From contig NZ_JAPNTZ010000010.1 in assembly GCF_026626335.1 (NCBI RefSeq), positions 248,001-312,000 on the forward strand: a stretch of 64,000 nucleotides of DNA, written 5' to 3'. The notes below the pieces were generated by a model that searched no databases, was not told the origin of the DNA, and saw only the letters and a program-made list of their open reading frames with translations. This DNA is from Paractinoplanes pyxinae. GTDB lineage: Bacteria > Actinomycetota > Actinomycetes > Mycobacteriales > Micromonosporaceae. This document shows positions 1-8,161 of this stretch, in pieces (the stretch's first letter is position 1; every line of letters starts with the position of its first letter). A program made the position numbers and the translations under genes.

Positions 1-1
1 C

Positions 2-82
2 CACATGCGCCGCTACCTGCACGAGGGTGAGCCGCTCACCCAGCGCTTCATCGAAGATCTGCAGGGGGCGTTGCGCGAATGA
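2..82 (+). CDS. 3' end of an unidentified gene (partial)
   Basis: The window opens inside a reading frame whose last 26 codons are visible, ending ...IEDLQGALRE. Its TGA overlaps the ATG of the next gene (ATGA), so the two are probably translationally coupled. Too little is visible to name the family. A later locus in this window (59.3-61.2 kb) pairs an XRE regulator with a flavoprotein, so an XRE-type regulator is a possible identity, but this is only inference from context. Confidence 0.6.
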   Translation, partial: HMRRYLHEGEPLTQRFIEDLQGALRE

Positions 83-423
83 ACGACGTGGAGATCGACG
101 CCTGGCAGGTCCCGATCCTGGTCACCGCGGCCATCGTGCTCGTCGAGGCCGCGTTCAACCTGGTTCTGCGCTCGCGCGGGCTGGGCCCGCCGTCGCAGCG
201 GGTGCGCACGGCCGGCTTCGGCGTGCTCGTGCTGCTGACCGTCACCGTCTTCGTGGCCGCGCTGGGGCCGACCCGGGCTGATCAACTTTCCAGTGTGGCC
301 GCCGCGGTGGCCGCAGTGGTGGCCCTGTGGCTCACCTATCGCTCGTACAACGCGACAGCCAAGCCGCCGCCTCGTTCCGAAGAAGAACCTGCGGCGAAGC
401 CCGACAATCCAGGAGAATCGTAA
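79..423 (+). CDS. Small membrane protein, three predicted TM helices
   Basis: A 114-residue protein with hydrophobic stretches near residues 10-30, 45-63 and 70-88 and a charged Pro/Glu-rich tail (KPPPRSEEEPAAKPDNP). It starts in an ATGA overlap with the upstream gene and ends 3 nt before the flavoprotein ATG, so it is the middle member of a tight operon. I do not recognise a named family. The arrangement suggests it serves the flavoprotein or the upstream partner at the membrane, which is inference. Confidence 0.75.
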   Translation: MNDVEIDAWQVPILVTAAIVLVEAAFNLVLRSRGLGPPSQRVRTAGFGVLVLLTVTVFVAALGPTRADQLSSVAAAVAAVVALWLTYRSYNATAKPPPRSEEEPAAKPDNPGES

Positions 424-426
424 GCC

Positions 427-981
427 ATGGGTGATCTACGGGTGGTGGTCAGCGGCGGTTCGGCCGCCGGGGGAGTGCTCGAGCTGATCTCGGAGGCCTG
501 CCGGCGCGGCTGGACGGTCGACGTCACGGCGACGAAGAACGCCCTCGAGTTCATGGACCCGAGCGAGGTCGCGCGGGCCAGCGGCCGGCCGATCCGCACC
601 ACGTACAAGTTCGCGGCCGACGGCACCCGTATCTCGCCGCCGGCCGACGCCATGATCGTGGCCCCGGCCACCTTCAACACGATCAACAAGCTGGCCAACG
701 GCATCGCCGACACCTACCCGCTGAGCTCGATGGCCGACGTGATCGGCCGTGGCGTGCCCACGGTGCTGGTGCCCGCGGTCAACGAGCCGCTGGCCGCCCG
801 CCGCCCGTTCCGCCGCTCCCTCGACGAGCTGCGCGCCGAGGGGGTCCGCGTGCTCTTCGGCCCGGTCGACGGCTGGCTGCCCGGCAGCTCGGCCCCCTTC
901 CCCTGGATCAAGGCGCTCGATCTGGTCGAGGACGTCTTCGGATTGACCCGGATGGATAGCCGCGCTTCGATGGGGGCATGA
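427..981 (+). CDS. Flavoprotein-family (HFCD-like) protein, copy 1
   Basis: A 184-residue protein with the flavoprotein Rossmann pattern: a Gly/Ser-rich start (VVVSGGSAAGG), then PIRTTYKF and the diagnostic DAMIVAPATFNTINKLANGI stretch near residues 77-96, which resembles the FMN-binding site of EpiD/Dfp-type cysteine decarboxylases. It lacks the fused CoaB half of Dfp, so it is a stand-alone flavoprotein of unknown substrate. A paralogue lies at 60550. Its TGA overlaps the ATG of the GH3 gene. Family call is strong; role is unknown. Confidence 0.82.
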   Translation: MGDLRVVVSGGSAAGGVLELISEACRRGWTVDVTATKNALEFMDPSEVARASGRPIRTTYKFAADGTRISPPADAMIVAPATFNTINKLANGIADTYPLSSMADVIGRGVPTVLVPAVNEPLAARRPFRRSLDELRAEGVRVLFGPVDGWLPGSSAPFPWIKALDLVEDVFGLTRMDSRASMGA

Positions 982-2642
982 TTCGCCGCATCCTCGCGAT
1001 CTCTTCCGTAGTGGTGCTGACCGCGGTCTCGGCCGCCGGGCCGGCCGGAGCCCAGGACCCGCTCGGCCGGCGCATCGCCGCCATGAGCCTGCCCGAGAAG
1101 GTCGGGCAGATGATCGTCTCGTACGTCTACGGCGACAGCTCCGAGAGTGCGTCGGCCGCCAACGAAACCTTGTTCGGCCCTGGCGTGGCCACGCCGGCCC
1201 AGGCCGTCGAGAAGTTCCACCTGGGTGGGGTCATCTACTTCACCTGGAGCGGCAACCTCAGCAACCCGCCGCAGATCGCCGCCCTCTCCAACGGGTTGCA
1301 GCGCGCGGCGATGGGCGACACCGGCATCCCGCTGCAGATCAGCACCGATCAGGAGGGCGGGACGGTCAACCGGATCGGCGCACCCCTGGCCGTCTCGCCC
1401 GGCAACATGGCCATCGGCGCCACCTTCGACCCGCGTACGGCGTACGACGCGGCCGAGGTGAGCGGGACCGAACTGCGGGCGCTCGGCATCACGGTCACCC
1501 ATGCCCCGGTGATCGACGTGAACACCAACCCGCGCAACGCGGCCGACGGGGTGCGGGCGTTCAGCGACCGTACGGCCCACGTCGCCACGTTCGGCGTGGC
1601 GGCCGAGCAAGGCTATCGGGCGGCCGGCATCGGCACCACCGCCAAGCATTTCCCCGGCCTCGGTGACACCACGGTCAACACCGACAACGGCGTCGCCGTC
1701 ACCAACGAGAGCCGCGCCGAGATCCTGCGCACGCACGTGCCGCCGTTCCGTGCGGTCATCGCGGCCGGCGCGAAGAGCATCATGGCGGCCCACATCGTCG
1801 CGCCCGCCCTCGACCCCAGCGGCGCCCCGGCCAGCCTCTCGAAGCCCATCATCACCGGCCTGCTGCGCGAGCGCCTGGGCTTCAACGGCGTCGTGGTGAC
1901 CGACGCGCTCGAGGCGGCCGCCCTCGAGGACTACACCGACGAAGAGGTGATCCTGGGCGCCGTACGGGCCGGGGTCGACCAGCTCCTCATGCCCCGCAGC
2001 GTCCCCGGCGCCGTCCGCATCCTGCTCGACGCGGTCGCCTCCGGGCAGCTCAGCGAGCGCCGCATCGACCAGTCCGTGCGCCGCATTCTCAAGACCAAGA
2101 CCACCAGCCCGTACGTCGCCGAGCCGCCCGCCGTGGGCACGCCCGCAGCCGTCGCGACCATGAACCGCATCGCCCAGCGCTCGATCACCACGCTTCGCTC
2201 GGCCGATCTGCCCCTGCGGCCCGGCCAGAAGGTGCTGGTCACCGGCTGGGGCGCCACCACCACGACCAACCTGGCGACCGCCCTCGGCGCGACGAGGCTC
2301 AACACCGGATCGCCGACCGACGCCGTGATCGCCCAGGCCGTGGCGGCTGCTCAGGAAGCCGACGTCACCGTGGTCACTACCTTCAACGCCTGGTCCGACC
2401 CCACTCAGGTGAAGCTCGTCCAGGCCTTGCTCGCCACCGGCCAGCCCATCGTCGTGGCCGCCGTCGGCACCCCGTACGACCTGGCCTCCTTCCCGGCGGC
2501 GAAGACCTTCGTGGCTTCGTACGGCTACCAGCCACCCTCATTGGCCGCCCTGGCCGCCGTCCTGCGCGGCGAGGCCCCCGCCCCGGGCCGTCTGCCCGTC
2601 ACGATCGAGGGCCTGTACCCGTACGGCTCACGCGGTCATTGA
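978..2642 (+). CDS. Secreted glycoside hydrolase family 3 enzyme
   Basis: A 554-residue exported GH3 protein with a signal peptide (MIRRILAISSVVVLTAVSAAGPAGA). The catalytic (alpha/beta)8 domain carries KHFPG at residues 223-227 and the nucleophile Asp309 in VVTDAL. A GH3 C-terminal domain follows (residues ~400-554). The loop after KHFPG reads GLGDTTVNTDNG, so the DSH acid/base dyad typical of NagZ N-acetylglucosaminidases is absent; an NTD-type loop as in other actinobacterial GH3 enzymes is present. Likely a beta-glycosidase acting on cell-wall or environmental sugars. The start overlaps the flavoprotein stop. Confidence 0.88.
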   Translation: MIRRILAISSVVVLTAVSAAGPAGAQDPLGRRIAAMSLPEKVGQMIVSYVYGDSSESASAANETLFGPGVATPAQAVEKFHLGGVIYFTWSGNLSNPPQIAALSNGLQRAAMGDTGIPLQISTDQEGGTVNRIGAPLAVSPGNMAIGATFDPRTAYDAAEVSGTELRALGITVTHAPVIDVNTNPRNAADGVRAFSDRTAHVATFGVAAEQGYRAAGIGTTAKHFPGLGDTTVNTDNGVAVTNESRAEILRTHVPPFRAVIAAGAKSIMAAHIVAPALDPSGAPASLSKPIITGLLRERLGFNGVVVTDALEAAALEDYTDEEVILGAVRAGVDQLLMPRSVPGAVRILLDAVASGQLSERRIDQSVRRILKTKTTSPYVAEPPAVGTPAAVATMNRIAQRSITTLRSADLPLRPGQKVLVTGWGATTTTNLATALGATRLNTGSPTDAVIAQAVAAAQEADVTVVTTFNAWSDPTQVKLVQALLATGQPIVVAAVGTPYDLASFPAAKTFVASYGYQPPSLAALAAVLRGEAPAPGRLPVTIEGLYPYGSRGH

Positions 2643-2693
2643 TTGTCCGTTAGTCGGTAGGCAGCGGCTGAGCTGGGTGCTTAGCCTGAGCGC

Positions 2694-5264
2694 GTGACGG
2701 TGCTGCTGGAGCGCTCGGCCGAGCTGGCCGCCCTGCGGGGCCTGCTCGCCGGCAGTGCGGCCGGTGGGCGGGTCGCCGTGATCAGCGGGGAGGCGGGCGC
2801 CGGCAAGTCCACGTTGGCCAGCGCCTTCGCCGAGGCGGCCGGGCCGCATGTGCAGATGCTGTGGGGCGCCTGCGATCCGCTGCTCACGCCGCGCGCGCTG
2901 GGGCCGCTGCACGACATCGCGCGGCGGTTGGGCGGGCGGCTGCGCGAGCGCATCGGGGACGGGCCGCGCGGCGAGGTCTTCGACCTGCTGCTCGAAGCGC
3001 TCGACCGGCCGCCGCAGGCCGCCCGGCCGGTGGTCGTGCTGGAGGATCTGCACTGGGCCGACGAGGCCACGCTGGACATGGTGGCGTTCCTCGGGCGGCG
3101 GCTCGCGCTGTGCCGGGCCCTGCTGCTGATCACGTACCGCGAGGACGAGGTGGGCCCGGACCATCGGCTGCGCACTGTCCTGGCCGGACTGCCGCCGGGG
3201 CTGGTCCGCCGGGTCGGGCTGCCGCCGCTGAGCGCCGAGGCGGTGGCTGAGCTGGCGCGGCAGGCGGGCCGGACGGCCCCGGACGTGCACGCCGTCACCG
3301 GCGGCAACCCGTTGCTGGTCACGGAAGTGCTCGCCGCCCCGGCCGAGGGCGTGCCTCCCACCGTACGAGACCTGGTCCTCAGCCGTCTGTCCACGCTGAC
3401 GCCGCCGGCCCGCGAGGTGGCGCATCTGGTGTCGGTGGTGCCGTCGCGGGCCGGGATGGAACTGCTCGGCGACCACCTGGCCGAGGTCGACGAGTGCCTG
3501 GCCCGCGGGGTGCTCACCGCCATCGGCCACGGCGTCGCCTTCCGCCACGAGCTGCTGCGCCGGGCCGTCGAAGAGAGCCTTTCCCCCGTACGCCGTCAGG
3601 CCTTGCACGCCGGCATTCTGAGCGTCCTGGAATCGGGTGACCAGGTCGACCCGGCCCGCCTCGTGCACCACGCCCACCACGCCGGCGACACGGCGGCCGT
3701 GCTGCGCTGGACCCCGGTCGCCGCCCGCCGCGCGGCTTCCCTGGGCGCCCACAAGCAGGCCGCGGCCCACTATGCGCGGGCGATGCCGCTGGCCGCCGAC
3801 CGGCCCGCCGCCGAACGCGCCGCCCTGCTCGAGGAGTACGCGGAGGCCGCCTACCACGGTGGACTGACCGAAGCCCTGGACGCCTGCCGGGACGCGCTCG
3901 CCCTGCGCACCGAGCTCGGCGACCCCGTGGCGATCGGCGTCAGCCTGCGCTGGATGTCCCGCCTGAGCTGGTGGAACGGCCGCCCCGAGCAGGCCCGGGA
4001 GTTCGGTTTCCGGTCGGTCGAGGTGCTCGAGGCGCAGCCGCCCGGGGCTGAGCTCGCCGCCGCGTACAGCAATCTGTCCCAGCTCTTCATGCTCGGCGAC
4101 GAGGACGAGCGGTCGATCGCCTGGGCCGGACGCGCGATCGAGCTGGCCCGCGCCGTCGGCGACCGCGAGACCGAGGTGCACGCCCTGATCAACCTGGGGT
4201 CGGCCCGGATGCACCTGGGCGACCCGGCCGGCGTGGCCGAGCTGCGCCGCGCGCACGACCTGGCGGTGGCCGTGGGCGGGCTCGACGACTCGGCCGGCCG
4301 GGCCCTGGTCAACCTGGCCAGCAGCGCCGTCGACGCCTACGACTTCGACACGGCCGACGAGACGTTCGACCGGATCCTGCCCTTCCTGGTGGCCCGCGAC
4401 CTCGACGGCTACCACCGCCACCTGCTCGGCCACCGGGCCCGGATGCTGCTGGCCCGCGGCGACTGGGCGGCCGCGTCCGTCGACGTCGCCGAGGCCCTGT
4501 CCGGCCCGGCGATGCACGGCGGCGGGCTGGTTCCGGCCGTGGCCGCCCGGGCCATGCTGCGGGCCCGGCGGGACGAGCCGGGCGCGCTGGACGACGCCCG
4601 CGAGGCGGGGGAGCGCGGCTACCCGACCGGCGAGGGCCAGTTCTTCTGCCCGGCCGCGATCGCCCTGGCCGAGGCGTACTGGCTGGCCGGCGACCCGGTG
4701 CGGGCCGGGCGGGAGGCCGAGCGGGGTCTGGAGGTGGCCCTGCGGATCGGCCACCCGTGGTTCGCCGGCGAGCTGGCCTTCTGGAAGTGGCGCAGCGGCG
4801 ACAGCGCCCCGGCGCCGTCGGTCGCCGCCGAGCCGTACCGCCTGGTCATCGACGGCGACTGGCGGGCGGCCGCCGCCGGCTTCACCGCGATGGGGTGTAC
4901 CTATCTCGCCGCCTGCTGCCTGGCTCATGGCGATGTCGACGCCACGGCCGAGGCGCTGCGGGTCTTCGACCGCCTGGGCGCGGTCGCCCCGGCCCGTCGC
5001 CTGCGGGCCGAGCTGCGTGAGCGCGGCCTGCGGGTGCCGCGGGGCCCGCGGGCGGCGACGGCGGCCGACCCGACCGGCCTCACCGGCCGCCAGCAAGAGG
5101 TGCTGGCGCTGCTGGCCGAGGGCCTGAGCAACGCCGGCATCGCGGCCCGCCTCACCCTCTCGCCCAAGACCGTCGACCATCACGTCTCGGCCGTGCTGGC
5201 TAAGCTCGGCGTCTCGTCCCGGGGCCGGGCCGCCGCCGAGGCCCGCGAGCGCGGCCTGATCTGA
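2694..5264 (+). CDS. LuxR-family regulator with AAA/ATPase domain (LAL type)
   Basis: An 856-residue large ATP-binding LuxR regulator. Walker A is GEAGAGKST (residues 32-40) and Walker B is VVVLEDLHWADE (112-123). The middle is TPR-like alpha-helical (roughly 320-750), and the C-terminal LuxR helix-turn-helix spans about 792-856 (LTGRQQEVLALLAEGLS...SPKTVDHHVSAVLAKLGV). Such proteins activate pathway genes in response to an unknown ligand. The chosen GTG start follows the GH3 gene by 51 nt. It converges 3 nt from the pseudogene. Target genes cannot be inferred. Confidence 0.9.
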   Translation: MTVLLERSAELAALRGLLAGSAAGGRVAVISGEAGAGKSTLASAFAEAAGPHVQMLWGACDPLLTPRALGPLHDIARRLGGRLRERIGDGPRGEVFDLLLEALDRPPQAARPVVVLEDLHWADEATLDMVAFLGRRLALCRALLLITYREDEVGPDHRLRTVLAGLPPGLVRRVGLPPLSAEAVAELARQAGRTAPDVHAVTGGNPLLVTEVLAAPAEGVPPTVRDLVLSRLSTLTPPAREVAHLVSVVPSRAGMELLGDHLAEVDECLARGVLTAIGHGVAFRHELLRRAVEESLSPVRRQALHAGILSVLESGDQVDPARLVHHAHHAGDTAAVLRWTPVAARRAASLGAHKQAAAHYARAMPLAADRPAAERAALLEEYAEAAYHGGLTEALDACRDALALRTELGDPVAIGVSLRWMSRLSWWNGRPEQAREFGFRSVEVLEAQPPGAELAAAYSNLSQLFMLGDEDERSIAWAGRAIELARAVGDRETEVHALINLGSARMHLGDPAGVAELRRAHDLAVAVGGLDDSAGRALVNLASSAVDAYDFDTADETFDRILPFLVARDLDGYHRHLLGHRARMLLARGDWAAASVDVAEALSGPAMHGGGLVPAVAARAMLRARRDEPGALDDAREAGERGYPTGEGQFFCPAAIALAEAYWLAGDPVRAGREAERGLEVALRIGHPWFAGELAFWKWRSGDSAPAPSVAAEPYRLVIDGDWRAAAAGFTAMGCTYLAACCLAHGDVDATAEALRVFDRLGAVAPARRLRAELRERGLRVPRGPRAATAADPTGLTGRQQEVLALLAEGLSNAGIAARLTLSPKTVDHHVSAVLAKLGVSSRGRAAAEARERGLI

Positions 5265-5267
5265 GGA

Positions 5268-5590
5268 CTACTTGTCGGCGCGCAGGTGGCCGATCAGGCG
5301 TCGTAGCTGCTCGCGATAGGTGTCGAGGAATTCGGGGGAGTCGGCCGGGCGGCCGGTGAAGTCCTCGGCGAAGCCGGCCAGCAGCGTGGGGGCGAGCGCC
5401 GCCCCGAAGAGCGCAAGCTGCAGGTAGGCCGGGTCGAGGTCGTCCGCGATCTCGCCCTCGCCCTGCCGCCGCCGCAGGTCGTCGACCATCGCCCGCCGGT
5501 AGTTCGCGTCACCTTCGTCGCGCTCGCCGGCCAGGGCCTGCCAGATCAGCAGGCGCACCCAGTGCCGCTGCGACTCGCCGACGTGGGTGA
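5268..5590 (-). pseudogene. TetR-family regulator remnant (C-terminal part only)
   Basis: On the minus strand the frame reads ...FTHVGESQRHWVRLLIWQALAGE... followed by about 95 residues typical of a TetR ligand-binding domain, ending ...LIGHLRADK. The DNA-binding helix-turn-helix is missing, and similarity stops near 5590, exactly where a monooxygenase remnant starts on the other strand. The first usable start is a GTG at 5558, but the product would lack DNA-binding capacity. Best explained as a gene truncated by deletion of the TetR/monooxygenase divergent promoter region. Confidence 0.7.
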
Positions 5591-6099
5591 ACGCGGCTGC
5601 GGATCGCCGGTGATCGCCTGCGCGGCTGGGCGCCCGAGTTCCGTGACCTGGTGAGCCGCAGCGATCCGGCCGCGGTCAACGCCTTCCGGGTCAGGAGCGC
5701 GATCGAGGTCCAGGCGCCATCCCACCCATACGGGAGGGACACGAACCTACCCGCCACCCCCGACAAAACCGTCGGGCTGTCCACAAGCCGCATCACCCTG
5801 CTCGGCGACGCCATCCACAGCATGACGCCGATGGCCAGCGTCGGCGCCAACACCGCCCTGCGCGACGCCGCCCTGCTCTGCCACAACTGACCAGCGGGAA
5901 GCCCGTGCTGGAGGCGATCGAGACCTACGAGCGCGAGATGCTGGCGTACGGCTTCGACGCCGTACGACTCTCCCTGCGCAACGCCCGCCAGGCCGCCCAC
6001 TCCACCGCCCTGAGCCGCGCGACCTTCCGGACGGTCCTGCGCGTGACGGCCGCCCTCCCACCGCTGCGCCGCCGCTTCGCGCAGACCCTGGGGAATTAG
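5591..6099 (+). pseudogene. FAD-dependent monooxygenase remnant with frameshift
   Basis: The plus strand encodes the last third of a class A flavin monooxygenase: LRGWAPEFRDLVSRSDP, then ITLLGDAIHSMTP(M)ASVGANTALRDAALL, the conserved GD(A)xH flavin motif and following helix. The frame stops at 5888-5890, but homology continues in another frame from about 5884 (LTSGKPVLEAIETYEREMLAYGF...) to a TAG at 6097. The N-terminal FAD fold (GxGxxG) is absent. A less typical insert (SHPYGRDTNLPATPDK) precedes the GDAIH motif. A non-functional remnant. Confidence 0.75.
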
Positions 6100-6107
6100 A
6101 CAGTCAA

Positions 6108-6127
6108 CATAGGGAGCTCTCCCCATG
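6108..6127. promoter_or_regulatory. Imperfect palindrome upstream of the methyltransferase
   Basis: CATAGGGAGCTCTCCCCATG is a 20-bp near-palindrome (GGGAG/CTCCC core, CAT/ATG ends). It sits 33 nt before the chosen methyltransferase start and 9 nt after the monooxygenase remnant. It could be the operator of a regulator; its position just past the truncated TetR system is suggestive, but no factor can be assigned. Confidence 0.35.
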
Positions 6128-6160
6128 TGCCGGGCCGCGCCGATTTCTAGCGTCGAAGAC

Positions 6161-6970
6161 ATGAGCGAACTGGTACTTGAGGGCCTGAAGGCCAAGCAGC
6201 AGAAGACCTGGGCGAGCGGCGACTACGGCGCGGTGGCGGCCCTGATCCATCCGATGGCCGAGGAGACGATCCAGGCGGCCGACCTCTCGGCCTCCGCCGA
6301 GGTGCTCGACATCGCGGCCGGCACCGGCAACGCCTCGATCGCGGCGGCCCGGTGCGGGTGCCGGGTGACGGCCACCGACTACGTGCCCGGCCTGCTGGTG
6401 CGGGCGCGGGAACGGGCCGAGGCCGAGCGCCTGCCGTTGACCACCGAGGTCGCGGACGCCGAGAACCTGCCCTGTGCGGACGGCCGCTACGACGCGGTGG
6501 TGTCGGTGGTCGGCGCGATGTTCGCCCCCGACCAGGAACGCACGGCGGCCGAGATGACCCGTGTCGTCCGTCGCGGCGGCACGATCGCCCTGGCCAACTG
6601 GACTCCCGACGGCTTCATCGGGGAGATGTTCCGTACGGTCGGACGCCGGGTCCCGCCGCCGCCCGGCATCCGCGGCCCGGTCGAGTGGGGAAGCGAGGAA
6701 CGCGTCCGCGAGCTGTTCGGCGACCGGGTGAGCGACCTGCGCACCGAGCGGCGCGAGTTCGTGTTCCGCTTCACCTCGCCCGAGCACTTCGCCGACTATT
6801 TCCGGGAGCACTACGGCCCGACGCTGAAGGCGTTCGAGGCGCTGGGGCCGGACGGCGGCAAGCCGCTCTACGACGATCTGGTCGCGCTGGCCGGCCGCTA
6901 CAACACCGCCACGGACGGCACCGCGCGCATCCCGTCGGCCTACCTGCAGATCATCGCGACGCGCGCGTGA
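6161..6970 (+). CDS. Class I SAM-dependent methyltransferase
   Basis: 269 residues from the ATG at 6161 (MSELVLEGLKAKQQ). Motif I is VLDIAAGTGNASIAAA (residues ~48-63), followed by an acidic motif II (VTATDYV) and a post-I region ADAENLPCADGRYDAVVS, the pattern of UbiE/Methyltransf_11 enzymes. The substrate is unknown. A 12-codon upstream extension to ATG 6125 is possible, but would place the start inside the palindrome and gives an atypical N-terminus. Confidence 0.88.
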   Translation: MSELVLEGLKAKQQKTWASGDYGAVAALIHPMAEETIQAADLSASAEVLDIAAGTGNASIAAARCGCRVTATDYVPGLLVRARERAEAERLPLTTEVADAENLPCADGRYDAVVSVVGAMFAPDQERTAAEMTRVVRRGGTIALANWTPDGFIGEMFRTVGRRVPPPPGIRGPVEWGSEERVRELFGDRVSDLRTERREFVFRFTSPEHFADYFREHYGPTLKAFEALGPDGGKPLYDDLVALAGRYNTATDGTARIPSAYLQIIATRA

Positions 6971-6977
6971 GCGGAAG

Positions 6978-7484
6978 TCAGGCCTGCGCTTCCTGACCGC
7001 GCGGCGGGAATGTCGGTTGTGGAGCGGTGGCCGGGAAGTAGTGCTCGCCGGGGGAGAGCCGGTTCAGGGCTTCGGTAAGTGCGGTCGCGCCGGCTGTGCC
7101 GAGCTTCTCGAACTCCATCTTGATCACGGGCGTGGCCAGCTTGGCCAGCCCGTGCATCTCGAGTTCGATGCGGTACGTCACCTGACTGCCGGCCCCGGCC
7201 GGCCGCACCGCCACCGTGTCGACGCAGGTGGCGCCCTCGTTGCGCCCGTGGAAGACCAGCCGCCCGGGCGAGGCCTCGACCAGCGTGTACGTCATCTCGG
7301 TGGTGATGCCGAGCAGCCGCGCGGTCTGGTGCCAGCTGGCCCCGGGCGCGATCGGCCCCGAGTCGTTGCGGGTCGCCTGCCGGACGGCCGGGTCCCACAA
7401 CGCGGTGTTGCCGAAATCGCTGAGATAGCCCAGTGCCACACCCGGGTCGGCCCTGACGGCCAGCGTGCGCTCCACGACGATCAT
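6978..7484 (-). CDS. SRPBCC (polyketide cyclase/START-like) protein
   Basis: 168 residues. The pattern starts IVVERTLAVRADPGVALGYLSDFGNTALWDP, typical of the SRPBCC ligand-binding helix-grip fold, with the FHGRNEGATCVDTVAVRP strand pairs in the middle. It converges with the methyltransferase 8 nt away. Probable small hydrophobic-ligand binder; no catalytic assignment can be made. Confidence 0.8.
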   Translation of the reverse strand: MIVVERTLAVRADPGVALGYLSDFGNTALWDPAVRQATRNDSGPIAPGASWHQTARLLGITTEMTYTLVEASPGRLVFHGRNEGATCVDTVAVRPAGAGSQVTYRIELEMHGLAKLATPVIKMEFEKLGTAGATALTEALNRLSPGEHYFPATAPQPTFPPRGQEAQA

Positions 7485-7535
7485 GAGTCCCCCCAGGGCG
7501 TCGGCATGCTGCTCCAGCGTAATGGCCGCTTCTGA

Positions 7536-7997
7536 TCACTGCCCCGTTTTCCCGGGCGCCACGAAATCGCGCACGAAACGACGCTGCCAGGGTGTCTCGA
7601 CGGCCCGCGGATGGTAGTGCTCGCGCACGTAGGCCACCGCCTCCGCCGAGGGGACTCCGTCGAGCACAGCCACGCAGGCCAGCGCGGTTCCGGTCCGTCC
7701 CCGGCCGCCCCCGCAGGCGATCTCGACCCGCTCCGTCCCGGCCCGTTCCCAGGCCTCGGTCAGAACCTTTCCCGCGTACGCCGGATCGACCGCCAGCCGG
7801 AAGTCGGGCCAGCGCACCCACCGGCTGACCCACCCGAACTCGGGCGGCGCCGAACCGAGGAGATAGACACCGAACGTCGGCGGGTGCCCCGACGGCATCG
7901 GCTCGCGCAACCCTCGTCCCCGCACCGACCGCCCCGACGGCAGCCGCAGCAGCCCCGCCTCACCCGGCTCCCACAACGGCGTCGTCACGGATTTCAT
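7536..7997 (-). CDS. Protein-tyrosine/dual-specificity phosphatase-like protein
   Basis: 153 residues with a Cx5R phosphatase loop, CGGGRGRTG, placing the nucleophile at Cys95 and the phosphate-binding Arg at 101. A WPDF segment (residues 63-66) may supply the general-acid Asp. The usual His before Cys is replaced by Ala (ACGGGRGR), and the loop is Gly-rich, so activity may be modified. It is transcribed divergently from the argS leader (27 nt between the start codons). Substrate unknown. Confidence 0.8.
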   Translation of the reverse strand: MKSVTTPLWEPGEAGLLRLPSGRSVRGRGLREPMPSGHPPTFGVYLLGSAPPEFGWVSRWVRWPDFRLAVDPAYAGKVLTEAWERAGTERVEIACGGGRGRTGTALACVAVLDGVPSAEAVAYVREHYHPRAVETPWQRRFVRDFVAPGKTGQ

Positions 7998-8023
7998 CTT
8001 GCCCCGTGCGTTATCGTGGCCCC

Positions 8024-8071
8024 ATGCAGACCCTCAGCGTGCGACGCCGGCCTCTCCACGGCCGCCGCTGA
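8024..8071 (+). CDS. Arginine-rich leader peptide upstream of argS
   Basis: A 15-codon ORF encoding MQTLSVRRRPLHGRR. Five of fifteen codons are Arg, in two clusters (CGA CGC CGG and CGC CGC at the very end). It lies 91 nt before argS on the same strand. A small hairpin (CGGCC/GGCCG, 8048-8052 with 8060-8064) is embedded in it, and a strong hairpin follows 13 nt after its stop. This is the layout of a ribosome-mediated attenuator that would sense charged tRNA-Arg. Inference from architecture; no experiment. Confidence 0.6.
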   Translation: MQTLSVRRRPLHGRR

Positions 8072-8083
8072 GTCTTGCTGTCC

Positions 8084-8104
8084 CCGGCGGGTCGATCCCG
8101 CCGG
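8084..8104 (+). terminator. Candidate attenuator hairpin before argS
   Basis: CCGGCGGG-TCGAT-CCCGCCGG forms a perfect 8-bp GC stem with a 5-nt loop, 13 nt beyond the stop of the Arg leader peptide. No U-run follows, as is common for actinobacterial terminators. It may terminate transcription or mask downstream sequence when the leader is translated freely. Confidence 0.5.
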
Positions 8105-8161
8105 CGCCTCTCCCGCAGACCCCGGTCGACCCGCTCCCCGCGTCCGTCGATGGGTTTGATC

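Noticed and set aside
2628..5183. 851-codon open frame antisense to the LuxR-type regulator
   Set aside because: Low-complexity Gly/Arg/Gln sequence, no domain; the plus-strand frame has clear Walker and LuxR motifs.
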